DNA of 59,369 nucleotides, from positions 1 to 59,369 of the forward strand of contig JAUICO010000012.1 in NCBI GenBank assembly GCA_030427825.1. Reading direction: 5' to 3'. The position numbers and the translations under genes were made by a program. This document shows, piece by piece, positions 1-7,328 of the stretch; the first letter of the stretch is position 1; each line of letters begins with the position of its first letter. The DNA comes from a bacterium (GTDB lineage Bacteria; Myxococcota_A; Bradymonadia; REDH01). The notes beneath the pieces are model-generated. The model was given only the letters and a program-made list of their open reading frames with translations. It was not told where the DNA came from and ran no database searches.

Positions 1-195
1 CCGCCCTTCGACGGACCCGCTCATTACACCGGGGTCAAAGGTCTCTGGGTCGCTGCCGAGGGCCATCGCGAAGATGTCCGCCGGCACGCCGCCGCCGCCA
101 CGACATGACGACGTCACGATCGCGATCGTCGTGAGCGCGCACACGGTCATCGACGCGAACGCAGCGCGGCGGAGTTTCCATCCAGATGGATTCAT
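1..195 (-). CDS. Peptide ABC transporter substrate-binding lipoprotein, N-terminal part
   Basis: Only the first 65 codons lie in the window; the gene continues past the left edge. The reading starts at ATG 195 with basic residues (MNPSGWKLRR), then a hydrophobic signal segment ending in a lipobox-like VTSSC, so the product is probably lipidated. The mature start holds ALGSDPETFDPGVMSG. This matches the beginning of family 5 solute-binding proteins (OppA/DppA type), where a strand reading LGxxPxTLDP opens the fold. The family delivers oligopeptides or similar solutes to an inner-membrane ABC permease. The Shine-Dalgarno sequence is weak. Family assignment rests on this short motif alone. Confidence 0.6.
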   Translation of the reverse strand, partial: MNPSGWKLRRAAFASMTVCALTTIAIVTSSCRGGGGVPADIFAMALGSDPETFDPGVMSGSVEGR

Positions 196-377
196 AGCGG
201 CGCAGACTCACACAACGTGCACAATCGCGCAATGCGGGTGCAAGACTCCATCGCACACTCTGCCGGTGAGTTTTCACGTCCGGCAATCCCTGCGGAAAGC
301 CCCGTTATCTGACGCGAAACAGGAGAGCCGCTTCGTAGACCTGCAGGCGGTCGGCACGGAGGGCATGTGCGTGCGCC

Positions 378-686
378 CTATTTCCGCGGAGGCAGACCGT
401 GCACGATCGTGATGTAGCGGGTGGTCGTTCCCGCCCGGCGATACTCTGAGATTTCCTGGTAGTCCGGATCAGCGAACCACGCCTTCGCCGCCTGCTCGGA
501 CGGGAAGCGGAAGAGGATGACGCGCCCATCCAGGGTGCCTTCCAGGGGGATGATGTTGTCGTCGTAGGTGATGAACTCACCGCCGTGACGCTTGAGGATG
601 GGAAAGAAGCCCTTCTCGTAGCGGCGGTACACTTCAGGGTCTTCGACCTTGAGGTTGGCGACAATGTACACGGGGACGTCAGACAT
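378..686 (-). CDS. DUF1330 family protein
   Basis: A 102-residue soluble protein starting MSDVPVYIV. The fold signature is that of DUF1330 (dimeric alpha-beta barrel): a first strand VYIVANLKV, then the DPEVYRRYEKGFFPILKRHGG helix pair, then a GRVILFRFPSEQAAKAWF segment and the closing DPDYQEISEYRRAGTTTRY. Members are about 95-105 residues, so it is full length. No catalytic role is established for most members. The start was set at ATG 686 because upstream codons of the same frame are basic and proline-rich and do not look like protein. It stands alone, with 182-213 bp of non-coding DNA on each side. Confidence 0.8.
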   Translation of the reverse strand: MSDVPVYIVANLKVEDPEVYRRYEKGFFPILKRHGGEFITYDDNIIPLEGTLDGRVILFRFPSEQAAKAWFADPDYQEISEYRRAGTTTRYITIVHGLPPRK

Positions 687-899
687 CAGACTCTCAGGGT
701 GGTGGGGACAACGGGACAGAGCTGCCGGCAGCGGCTCCGCTTGCCTGAACTTTGCGCGATACGCTTCGTCGGTCAAACAGTTCGGCGCGCGTCGGCACCC
801 ACGACGGCCCCCGCCGCCGGCCTGCGCCGAACCCGAGCTGGCCGGGGGATCGGTGTTCCGGCGCCGGAGCGTCGGTGCACGTCGCAGACGCTGCGGCAC

Positions 900-1574
900 T
901 TACCGTACCCGGGGTGCCTCCAGGACGAACTCGAATGCGCAGGTACCCGCTCGGTCGTCCGCGATCGAGAGCGACCGCGGGCACGTGCCGAGCGCCTTCG
1001 AGACGAAGTCAATCTCGAGTCGGCAGGGCACCCGGCTGGCGCGGGCCGCGGCGGGAAAGGGGCAGTTGCACTCGCGAACCGTCACCACTTCGGATCCATC
1101 ACTGCGGCCTGTCCGTTCAATAGCGGGCATAAAACTCCTGTCGGCCAACACCGACTCGAGCGCGCTCAAGCGCTCGTCGATGCCGACCGAGTTGACGTCA
1201 TCGGTGCCGAGCGCCTCCAGCAGCTCGCGTAAGCGCTCGCTCCATACTTCCTCGAAGAACGCTGCGATCAACTCGCCGGCTCCCTCGGCGTCCAGGAAGC
1301 GGAGCAGCCGCGACAGCAACGCATCATCGGCCGTCGGGAACATCATCGCGCCGGATTCCGTGAGCCGGAAGGCCGCCGGCGGCCTCCCCGGCCCCTCGGC
1401 TTCGACGGCGACGCGCTCGACGATCCCGTCACGCTCCATCCGAACCAGGTGAGCCCGCGTTGCGGTCTTCGAGAGGCCCGAGCTTGCGACCAGCGAGTCG
1501 AGCGTGCTCGGCCCACGTCGGCGCAGCTCGAACAGCAGCCGACGTCGGGACGGGCGCTGCGTCGCATCACGCAC
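900..1574 (-). CDS. SufR-like winged-helix regulator with C-terminal cysteine cluster
   Basis: This 224-residue protein has an N-terminal winged helix at about residues 8-75. It includes a recognition region LSKTATRAHLVRMERDG and the wing GRPPAAFRLTESG. The helical middle part is followed by a cysteine cluster (C169, C171, C184, C198, C212). That layout matches the SufR type of regulator, in which C-terminal cysteines hold an Fe-S cluster that senses oxygen, NO or iron status. The gene overlaps the 3' end of the truncated haemoglobin gene by 8 bp and is probably co-transcribed with it, so it may control that gene and the divergent hemerythrin gene. The Fe-S cluster is inferred, and the exact ligands cannot be chosen from sequence alone. 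Confidence 0.75.
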   Translation of the reverse strand: MRDATQRPSRRRLLFELRRRGPSTLDSLVASSGLSKTATRAHLVRMERDGIVERVAVEAEGPGRPPAAFRLTESGAMMFPTADDALLSRLLRFLDAEGAGELIAAFFEEVWSERLRELLEALGTDDVNSVGIDERLSALESVLADRSFMPAIERTGRSDGSEVVTVRECNCPFPAAARASRVPCRLEIDFVSKALGTCPRSLSIADDRAGTCAFEFVLEAPRVR

Positions 1575-1995
1575 CGCCGGCGCCCGGTCCGTGTGGGTCG
1601 ACGCAATGCGGCAGGTGTCGCGAGAGATTGGCTGCGATGCCGGCGGCCGCCCGCTTCACATCAGCAGCCGCGCCGGGTTCGTAGATACCGTCAACAACGT
1701 CACCGAAGAGCGCCAGCCAGCGCTCGAAATGAGGCCTCGTGATTTCCGGAATTGCACGATGCAGCATGAGCGGATTTCCGCGCGGGGACAACGTGTAGTT
1801 GTGTTCAGAACGCAGGACCGCCCGCCAGAACAGGATCATCCGCTCGAGGTGAGGCGGCCAGTCCTCGATTCTCTCGCCAAACACCGGGCCGAGCAGGTCA
1901 TCTGTCTGCACCCGCGCGTAGAAGTCGTGAACCATTGACTGAATCTGCTCACCTGAGAAGCGCTCCGTCGCGCCGCGCGTCGCATCTGCGGTCAC
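1567..1995 (-). CDS. Group III truncated haemoglobin
   Basis: A 142-residue haem protein of the 2-on-2 globin family, group III. Supporting motifs are the B-helix DFYARV with Tyr26 at position B10, LGPVFGERIEDWPPHLERM, the FW pair at about 56-57, the proximal histidine H79 in LMLHRAIP, and the HFERWLALF helix. These proteins bind O2 or NO; some act in NO detoxification or in microaerobic respiration. It is first in a two-gene operon with the SufR-like regulator. The divergent neighbour is a hemerythrin-like diiron protein, which supports a role in gas or nitrosative stress. Confidence 0.88.
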   Translation of the reverse strand: MTADATRGATERFSGEQIQSMVHDFYARVQTDDLLGPVFGERIEDWPPHLERMILFWRAVLRSEHNYTLSPRGNPLMLHRAIPEITRPHFERWLALFGDVVDGIYEPGAAADVKRAAAGIAANLSRHLPHCVDPHGPGAGGA

Positions 1996-2125
1996 TCAAC
2001 AACTCCGTTCAATGTAGGTTCGGCACCCATCACCGGTTCCAGGGGAGCGCAGCCGGCGCCGCTCGCCCGGAACCCGGGAAGCCGTCGGGCCGCCCTCGCC
2101 TCGTGGCGCGCAGTGCGGCTCCTGC

Positions 2126-2167
2126 TTGCATCGAGTACCCCCACAATATAATCCATTCAAGTAGATT
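2126..2167 (+). promoter_or_regulatory. Candidate promoter and operator between haemoglobin and hemerythrin genes
   Basis: A perfect TATAAT lies at 2147-2152 in an unusually AT-rich patch of the 251-bp divergent gap. TTGCAT at 2126-2131 is a possible but closely spaced -35 (15 bp). Overlapping the -10 is an inverted repeat AATC-N10-GATT (2150-2153 and 2164-2167). It is well placed for a repressor that blocks transcription toward the hemerythrin gene. Binding by the adjacent SufR-like protein is inference only. Confidence 0.4.
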
Positions 2168-2246
2168 TTACCTCCCCATCGACAGGTCTTCGCCGGAATC
2201 CCTCACGGGAGTCTGTCCTACCTCGTCGCAACCACCAGGGCCCCGA

Positions 2247-2696
2247 ATGAAGCGAGCAGAGGAGCTGAAGGATCTGAGCCGCGATCATCACCACGCGCTG
2301 GTCCTCGGCCGAAAGTGCGTGCGCGCGGCAGACGCCGACGGAAGCACCGCTCAGCTAGAAGTGACCTGGGCCGCGGCCGCAGCCGCATTCGCGCGAGAAC
2401 TCGAACCGCACTTCGGCGTCGAAGAAATGCACCTGCTCACGGCAATGGCGGCGGCAGGTGAAGCCGATCTGGTCGCGAGAACCCGCCGGGATCACGCTCG
2501 GCTCCGCGAGCTGGTGCGGCTACCCGCTGAACGCGGGGTGCTGAGGGAGTTCGGAGAGCTGCTTGGCGCGCACGTGCGATTCGAAGAGCAGGAGCTGTTT
2601 CCCAGGGCCGAACAGGTGCTCAGCGCGGCGGACCTGGCGACCATTGCACACGCGGGCGCCGCACTTGCGACGGCACAGCAACGCGCCCGCAGGTGA
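2247..2696 (+). CDS. Hemerythrin-like HHE domain protein
   Basis: A 149-residue four-helix protein. The metal-ligand pattern of the HHE family is visible: SRDHHHALV at residues 11-19, HFGVEE at 55-60, RRDHARL near 80-86, and HVRFEEQELFP at 109-119. Such proteins bind a non-haem diiron site and are linked to O2, NO or iron handling (compare the C-terminal half of YtfE/RIC). ATG 2247 is the first start that gives a compact HHE protein; longer in-frame extensions run into promoter-like DNA. It is divergent from the truncated haemoglobin and SufR-like regulator. Confidence 0.82.
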   Translation: MKRAEELKDLSRDHHHALVLGRKCVRAADADGSTAQLEVTWAAAAAAFARELEPHFGVEEMHLLTAMAAAGEADLVARTRRDHARLRELVRLPAERGVLREFGELLGAHVRFEEQELFPRAEQVLSAADLATIAHAGAALATAQQRARR

Positions 2697-2716
2697 CCGT
2701 CGGCGACGCCCGACGG
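2697..2716 (+). terminator. Hairpin directly after the hemerythrin gene
   Basis: The stem CCGTCGG (2697-2703) pairs perfectly with CCGACGG (2710-2716) around a 6-nt loop and begins at the base after the stop codon. No T-tract follows, so it may only stabilise the 3' end or assist factor-dependent termination. Confidence 0.35.
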
Positions 2717-2891
2717 TGCCCGGCAGTCTTCGGCGCCCGGCGGGCATCGCAGCGAAGAGGCCCCAACTGCAACGGGAAACCGGCATGTAGACAGCGCCGC
2801 GCCGATCAGGCCTGCGTGCCAGAGAGCGATGAGCATACGTGTTGGCCTACCCTCGCGTGACCATGGGGTCCCGCCGCGTTACACTCTCAAT

Positions 2892-3545
2892 GTGGAAGGA
2901 ACCCGAACAGCCCTGGTCGTGTTTTGTCTGGTCGCGACGGCTACGTCGGCGCGTGGGTCTGAGCCGCCTCCGAACGACGGCGCCGACTTCGACACCTGCG
3001 TCTTCGCCGACCCGGCGCAGCACCACGCAGCGATACAGGACCTGCTCACGCGGTGGCTTGGCGGCGACGGCGGCGGGGTGAGCGCGGCGGCGATGTGCTC
3101 GCGATATGTGCCGCCGGCGGTGCTCGGCCGGGAGCCCATCGCTCAAGTCCAGCCGGAGGGCAGTCCGCTGCAGGTTGTCGTGCCTATCGCGAACGCGGTA
3201 AACGTCGCCACCGGCGCGCAGGTCACCGACGCCGCAGGGGCAATTCTGACCGAGGCGCTCTTGCTTGACGTGCTCGCCTGCGGAGAGCACCAGGCCGCGG
3301 CCCGGCCGCCCTGGTGCGGGTCCCTCATCGAACTCACAATCAGCGACTCGGCTGCCAATCCGCTGACGGTGCAACTGTGGAACGGCAGCATACAGACAAC
3401 CGCGCACTACCCGCAGCTGGCGGCTTGTGTGGGCGGCGTATTCGCGAGATCCCCGGCGCTTCAGGGCGCGCGTTCGCCGGACATCGTGCGTGAGATTTCG
3501 ATGCTCCTTGTTCCCGTCGCCCCCCCGGACGCGCAGCGGCCTTGA
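2892..3545 (+). CDS. Secreted protein of unknown function
   Basis: No family is recognised. From the GTG at 2892 the product is 217 residues and opens with a good Sec signal peptide (MEGTRTALVVFCLVATATSARG), so this start is preferred over an ATG 63 bp upstream whose added residues are not signal-like. The mature part carries several cysteines that could form disulphides. It also has a Gly-rich stretch (GGDGGG) and alternating hydrophobic strands around PLQVVVPIANAVNV and ILTEALLLDVLACGE. It is convergent with the TonB-like gene, 27 bp away. Confidence 0.55.
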   Translation: MEGTRTALVVFCLVATATSARGSEPPPNDGADFDTCVFADPAQHHAAIQDLLTRWLGGDGGGVSAAAMCSRYVPPAVLGREPIAQVQPEGSPLQVVVPIANAVNVATGAQVTDAAGAILTEALLLDVLACGEHQAAARPPWCGSLIELTISDSAANPLTVQLWNGSIQTTAHYPQLAACVGGVFARSPALQGARSPDIVREISMLLVPVAPPDAQRP

Positions 3546-3572
3546 GGCGCAGCCGGCCCGGCGATCCGCCGC

Positions 3573-5156
3573 TCAGCCCGGGCAACGCACCGAAGCGTTA
3601 AAGGTACCGCAGCGATCCGGTGCCCGCGAAAGCGTCCAGTGCACGTACACGTTGCCGTCCGAGCAGAGAATCTCTGGGGGCGGCGCAGCGGTACGACTCA
3701 GGGAATACATGATGCGGACCGCGTCTGCGTCGAAGTAGGTGTTGCCGCTGGAGCGCACGATTCGCACCCGATCAATGTGTCCGGCCTCGCCTACACGCAC
3801 CTCGACACGAGTCCGAAGACTCATGTCGTCCAGGCTGTGCTGCCCCTGCGTGCTGTTGATCGTAGCGAGAAACTGCCACCACTGCGGGTGCAGCCTGGAG
3901 TGCAGGCGGTTGAGAAAGGGAGCGTGGTCGTCGCGGCGTGTGTTGAGGTGGGTCTCGGTACCGGCGGTCACCGCAATGTCGTAGTTCTCCAGGGCCTCAC
4001 GGGTGCGCTGCCAGTCCCCTTCGTGGTCGCCGAGCATAGAGCGAGCTCTTGCGCGCTGTCGGGCCTGCGTACGCGAGCGCTGCACCCGGTCTCCAAAGGT
4101 CGCGTCAAAGGCTTCGGGGCCTACCATCGCCGCCTGTCGGGCAGCACCGGGGCCACCGTCACCGGACCCGCTCTCTGCGCGCTCCAGCGCCCTGTCAAAG
4201 GCCTCGCTCAGGCTGATCACGCCATCGTTGCTCGCGCTGGGGTCGGGCTGAGCCGCCGCCTGTGTTCCTTCGTCGGCGACATCATCCGCAGGCGCCTCCC
4301 CCTCGGTCAGCTCCCCCTGCAGGGGCATCGCAGGCCTCGGCTCGGCCTCGTTGGGGTGTACTCGCTCCTGCTCACCCCGAGGCCCCGCGCGCACATCGAC
4401 CATGGCGACTGTCTGTTGATCGGAGTCGCCCAGCTGCACCGAATCCTGCGCTATTGTAATGTGGTCGGTGTTGCCGTCATCGGCTCCCTCGCGGTCATCA
4501 GGATCGGCGGAGGCGACGTCCACGATATCATCGCCGGCGACATCGGAGACCACACCGTGATCGACCTCAGCGCCGTCGCTCACCGCGTGTTCGTCCGTCG
4601 ACCCGGAGGAGCGTTCCTCGCGGCCATCGGAGTGACCGTCGTGTGTCTCCTGGACCTGCGTCTCAACTTCGGCGCTGTTGTCGACGGCCGCGAGGTAGAA
4701 GTCTTCCGTAGTGGGAGCCTCGTTATTGTCCTCCGGCTGGTGCACGGACTGACGGAAGCGCTCTTCGGGAGGCACCTCGATTACGACCGCTTCCACGACC
4801 TGCTCGACCTCCAACTCCTCTGACACCTCAGGAGCTTCTTCGACGGGCTCCGACCGGTCCGTCGGCTCCTCCGGTGCGAGCTCGGTCCGCAATTCTTCCT
4901 GCAACGCGTCTATCACATCTGCTTCGATATCGGCCGGGGCCGTGTCGTCAGACTCCGGCGGCGCTTCGGTGCTCTCGGACTCGTCGAAGACGTACTCGCT
5001 CACGACTTCATCGGGCTCTTCGCCGCGCTCGTCGACATTGACCGTCGCGAAGTCTGCGAGCGCAGGAAGGGTCGCGAGTGCGACAGCATGGATCGCCAGG
5101 CTGAGCAGTACAATCGTACCGCCCCGCTTCAGCTGCTGTTTTCGTACCGCGGTCAC
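3573..5156 (-). CDS. TonB family protein with long acidic periplasmic linker
   Basis: A 527-residue membrane-anchored protein. Residues 1-12 are basic, 13-35 form one transmembrane helix, and about 40-330 are a low-complexity linker rich in Glu, Asp and Ser. About 430-527 is a TonB-like C-terminal domain (HPQWWQFLATINS, TRVEVRVGEAGHIDRVRIVRSSGNTYFDADAVR). In that family a cytoplasmic-membrane motor pushes this domain against an outer-membrane receptor. The linker is acidic where classical TonB is Pro/Lys-rich. No exbB or exbD lies nearby. Divergent from the Cys-rich lipoprotein gene. Confidence 0.75.
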   Translation of the reverse strand: MTAVRKQQLKRGGTIVLLSLAIHAVALATLPALADFATVNVDERGEEPDEVVSEYVFDESESTEAPPESDDTAPADIEADVIDALQEELRTELAPEEPTDRSEPVEEAPEVSEELEVEQVVEAVVIEVPPEERFRQSVHQPEDNNEAPTTEDFYLAAVDNSAEVETQVQETHDGHSDGREERSSGSTDEHAVSDGAEVDHGVVSDVAGDDIVDVASADPDDREGADDGNTDHITIAQDSVQLGDSDQQTVAMVDVRAGPRGEQERVHPNEAEPRPAMPLQGELTEGEAPADDVADEGTQAAAQPDPSASNDGVISLSEAFDRALERAESGSGDGGPGAARQAAMVGPEAFDATFGDRVQRSRTQARQRARARSMLGDHEGDWQRTREALENYDIAVTAGTETHLNTRRDDHAPFLNRLHSRLHPQWWQFLATINSTQGQHSLDDMSLRTRVEVRVGEAGHIDRVRIVRSSGNTYFDADAVRIMYSLSRTAAPPPEILCSDGNVYVHWTLSRAPDRCGTFNASVRCPG

Positions 5157-5322
5157 CGGGTGACGCTCCTCGCTCTGCCTGCCGGGTCGATTCTCACGAT
5201 CTGCTCAGATTAATCAGCTTCTAACGTAGCACGGGCAATAAATGTTTCCATCAGGCGGAGGATTCGGTCGGCGCCTATCCACCTGTTGACGTGCTTGCCT
5301 GCGACACGCTAGCTCGCCGCCC

Positions 5323-5688
5323 ATGTGGAGCACCGTACATCTCGCCCGCCTCAAGGCCCTCGTCGTTATCGTCGGCTTCGCCGCGATCTCCGCGTGCGTC
5401 CCGAAAATCGGCGACAAGTGCCGCAGCAGTGGTGAATGCGACCGCGACCAGGTCTGCGACACCACAATCACCGGTGGATACTGCACCATCTTCGACTGCG
5501 AAGAGAACTCGTGCCCCAACGACGCCGTATGCGTGGACTTTGGCGACACTACAGCCTGCATGCGCCGATGCGACGGCAATCGCGGCTGTCCGGACCGCCG
5601 CGACAACGTGAACATCGTCTGCCGCGACGACATCGGGCCGGTGAACTTCTGCGGCGTGGACCCCGACGACCCCTTTGACGCCCCCTAA
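5323..5688 (+). CDS. Small cysteine-rich lipoprotein
   Basis: A 121-residue predicted lipoprotein. The signal segment LKALVVIVGFAAISAC ends in a lipobox with C25. The mature part has many cysteines in short-spaced pairs (CRSSGECDRDQVC, CTIFDCEENSC, CMRRCDGNRGC). This resembles the compact disulphide repeats common in surface lipoproteins of Myxococcota and Bradymonadota. No enzyme motif is seen. The function is unknown; a small structural or binding module on the cell surface is likely. Confidence 0.65.
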   Translation: MWSTVHLARLKALVVIVGFAAISACVPKIGDKCRSSGECDRDQVCDTTITGGYCTIFDCEENSCPNDAVCVDFGDTTACMRRCDGNRGCPDRRDNVNIVCRDDIGPVNFCGVDPDDPFDAP

Positions 5689-5724
5689 ACCGCGTCCCGG
5701 TCGTTCGCAGCACAGGCCGCCTGA

Positions 5725-6462
5725 CTATCCGCGGGCGGAGCGTTCGATTTCGGCGAAGAGGCCCCAAAGCGTGGCCAGCTCCTGCTGGTCCAGGCGCGCC
5801 TTCAGGAAGATGCGCCGAATGGTCCGCAGCACATTCTCGCGCTGATCGCCTTTGAAAAACTCGATCGCCGCGAGCGCAGTCTCGGCCTGCCCCATCATGC
5901 GCTCGATCGCAGCGTGGTCCGCGAGGTCGTGTGTGCGTGTCGCAGGCGCGAGCACGGTAATGTCACCGAGCTCGACGAAGAGTCTGTGCAGAGCGAGCAC
6001 GACGGCCTGAGCCAGATTCAGTGAGCGGTACCCTTCGGCGACCTCGATGCCCACAATCGCGTCCGCGCGGTCGACAACGTGGTTGGGCAGGCCATGGTCC
6101 TCGCGACCATAGACAAGCGCAACCTGCCCGCCCTTCTCAAGCTCCGCCCTCACGTCCGAAGCCAGCGTCGACAGCGTCAGGCGAGGTACCCGTTCCCGCC
6201 GCGAACGAGCGGTGAAGGCAAGCACTCGCGTCGCTCCCTCCACAGCGGCGCTCCACTCCTCATGGAGGCGACAGTGTTCGCTCAGCCACACATCAGAGTG
6301 CGGCGCGCTGATTGTTACCCTCTCGGCGTCGTAGGACGCTGGACGAATCAGTCGCAGGTCATTGAATCCCGTGTTGCGACATGCCCGAACCACTGTCCCG
6401 ATGTTGATGTTGTTCTGCGGCTCCCACAGCACAACACGCACCGCGTCGGTCAGCGTGCTCAT
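5725..6462 (-). CDS. trmJ: tRNA (cytidine/uridine-2'-O-)-methyltransferase TrmJ
   Basis: A 245-residue SPOUT-class RNA methyltransferase. The three family motifs are present: NNINIGTVVRACRNTGF near the N-terminus, LVYGREDHGLPN in the middle, and YRSLNLAQAVVLAL forming the trefoil knot that binds S-adenosylmethionine. A C-terminal helical extension (about 180-245) matches TrmJ, which methylates the ribose of nucleotide 32 in tRNAs. The start overlaps the stop of the MscS gene by 4 bp (ATGA), so it is the last gene of that operon. The link between tRNA modification and the channel may be only positional. Confidence 0.85.
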   Translation of the reverse strand: MSTLTDAVRVVLWEPQNNINIGTVVRACRNTGFNDLRLIRPASYDAERVTISAPHSDVWLSEHCRLHEEWSAAVEGATRVLAFTARSRRERVPRLTLSTLASDVRAELEKGGQVALVYGREDHGLPNHVVDRADAIVGIEVAEGYRSLNLAQAVVLALHRLFVELGDITVLAPATRTHDLADHAAIERMMGQAETALAAIEFFKGDQRENVLRTIRRIFLKARLDQQELATLWGLFAEIERSARG

Positions 6463-7319
6463 TCTGCGGCCTCAACCGGCTGCAGAGTGTGTGGCGACGA
6501 GCGCCGCCCGATGTCTCGGTGTAGGACAGCGGGCGGCAGGACTCCGCGATCCCGAAAGCCGGCCAGGGCGCGCTCGGTGACATCGGTCTCAAGCGCCTTC
6601 TCGTATTTCACATCGAGCACATACACTTTCGCGCGCAGCCGAATTGCGAAGTAGTTCTGGTGCACGACCTGCGAGACGACAATCGTCCAGGGCTTATCGA
6701 TATACGAGTAGCGACTCGTGATCAGCGCATCGCGAACCACCGTGCGAGCCTCGTTCAGGTCCTGATCGATGCCGATAAAGAAGTCGATCTGCACGAGCAT
6801 ATCGAGGGCGCCGGAGTTTCCGCTTGAGACAGCTTCGGTAAGGAACTTGTTGCTCGGAATCGTAATCTGATTGTCATCCAGAGTGACGAGTCGCACCGAC
6901 CGAAGCCCTATCCGCGAGATTTCGCCGTAGTAGCCGGCAAAGCTGACGCGGTCGCCCACCTGAAACGGCCTGTCAAAGAGGATGATGATGCCCGCCACCA
7001 GCGACGCCGTCAGGTCTTTCATCGCAAAGCCTACGCTCACCGCGATGGTACCGCCTACCGCCAGCCAGGCCTCCTTGCTCAGATTGAAAGCAAACAGAAC
7101 TGCGATCAGGATTCCCGAAAACCACACAAAGAAGCGCAGCATCGTCGTCGCCTGATGGACCGTGAGTCTACGTTCCGTAAAGCGATCGCCGAGCTGATCT
7201 GCGGCGTTCGAGATGAACGAGACGGCGATCGCCGTGATGAGCAGGGAGAGCAGCGCGGGGATGATTCCGGCAACACGTACAAACTGAAGAACATCTCCGC
7301 CGACATCCATTTCCATCAT
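6459..7319 (-). CDS. Small-conductance mechanosensitive channel, MscS family
   Basis: A 286-residue channel subunit with three predicted N-terminal membrane helices (about 12-32, 60-80, 84-115). The pore helix and beta domain read SVGFAMKDLTASLVAGIIILFDRPFQVGDRVSFAGYYGEI, then DDNQITIPSNKF, a very typical MscS core. The C-terminal alpha-beta domain follows to about 260. MscS channels open under membrane tension and release solutes during osmotic downshock. A GGAGG lies just before two tandem ATGs (7319, 7316). The gene starts 9 bp after the stop of the large membrane AAA ATPase, which implies co-translation and a possible physical partnership. Confidence 0.9.
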   Translation of the reverse strand: MMEMDVGGDVLQFVRVAGIIPALLSLLITAIAVSFISNAADQLGDRFTERRLTVHQATTMLRFFVWFSGILIAVLFAFNLSKEAWLAVGGTIAVSVGFAMKDLTASLVAGIIILFDRPFQVGDRVSFAGYYGEISRIGLRSVRLVTLDDNQITIPSNKFLTEAVSSGNSGALDMLVQIDFFIGIDQDLNEARTVVRDALITSRYSYIDKPWTIVVSQVVHQNYFAIRLRAKVYVLDVKYEKALETDVTERALAGFRDRGVLPPAVLHRDIGRRSSPHTLQPVEAAE

Positions 7320-7328
7320 CGCCTCCGT

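Noticed and set aside
1935..2246. N-terminal extension of the hemerythrin-like gene
   Set aside because: It would start inside the divergent haemoglobin gene and run through a TATAAT-containing promoter region.
3639..4823. Long open frame on the plus strand (394 codons)
   Set aside because: It is the complement of the TonB-family gene; high GC keeps antisense frames open, and it has no ribosome site or family motif.
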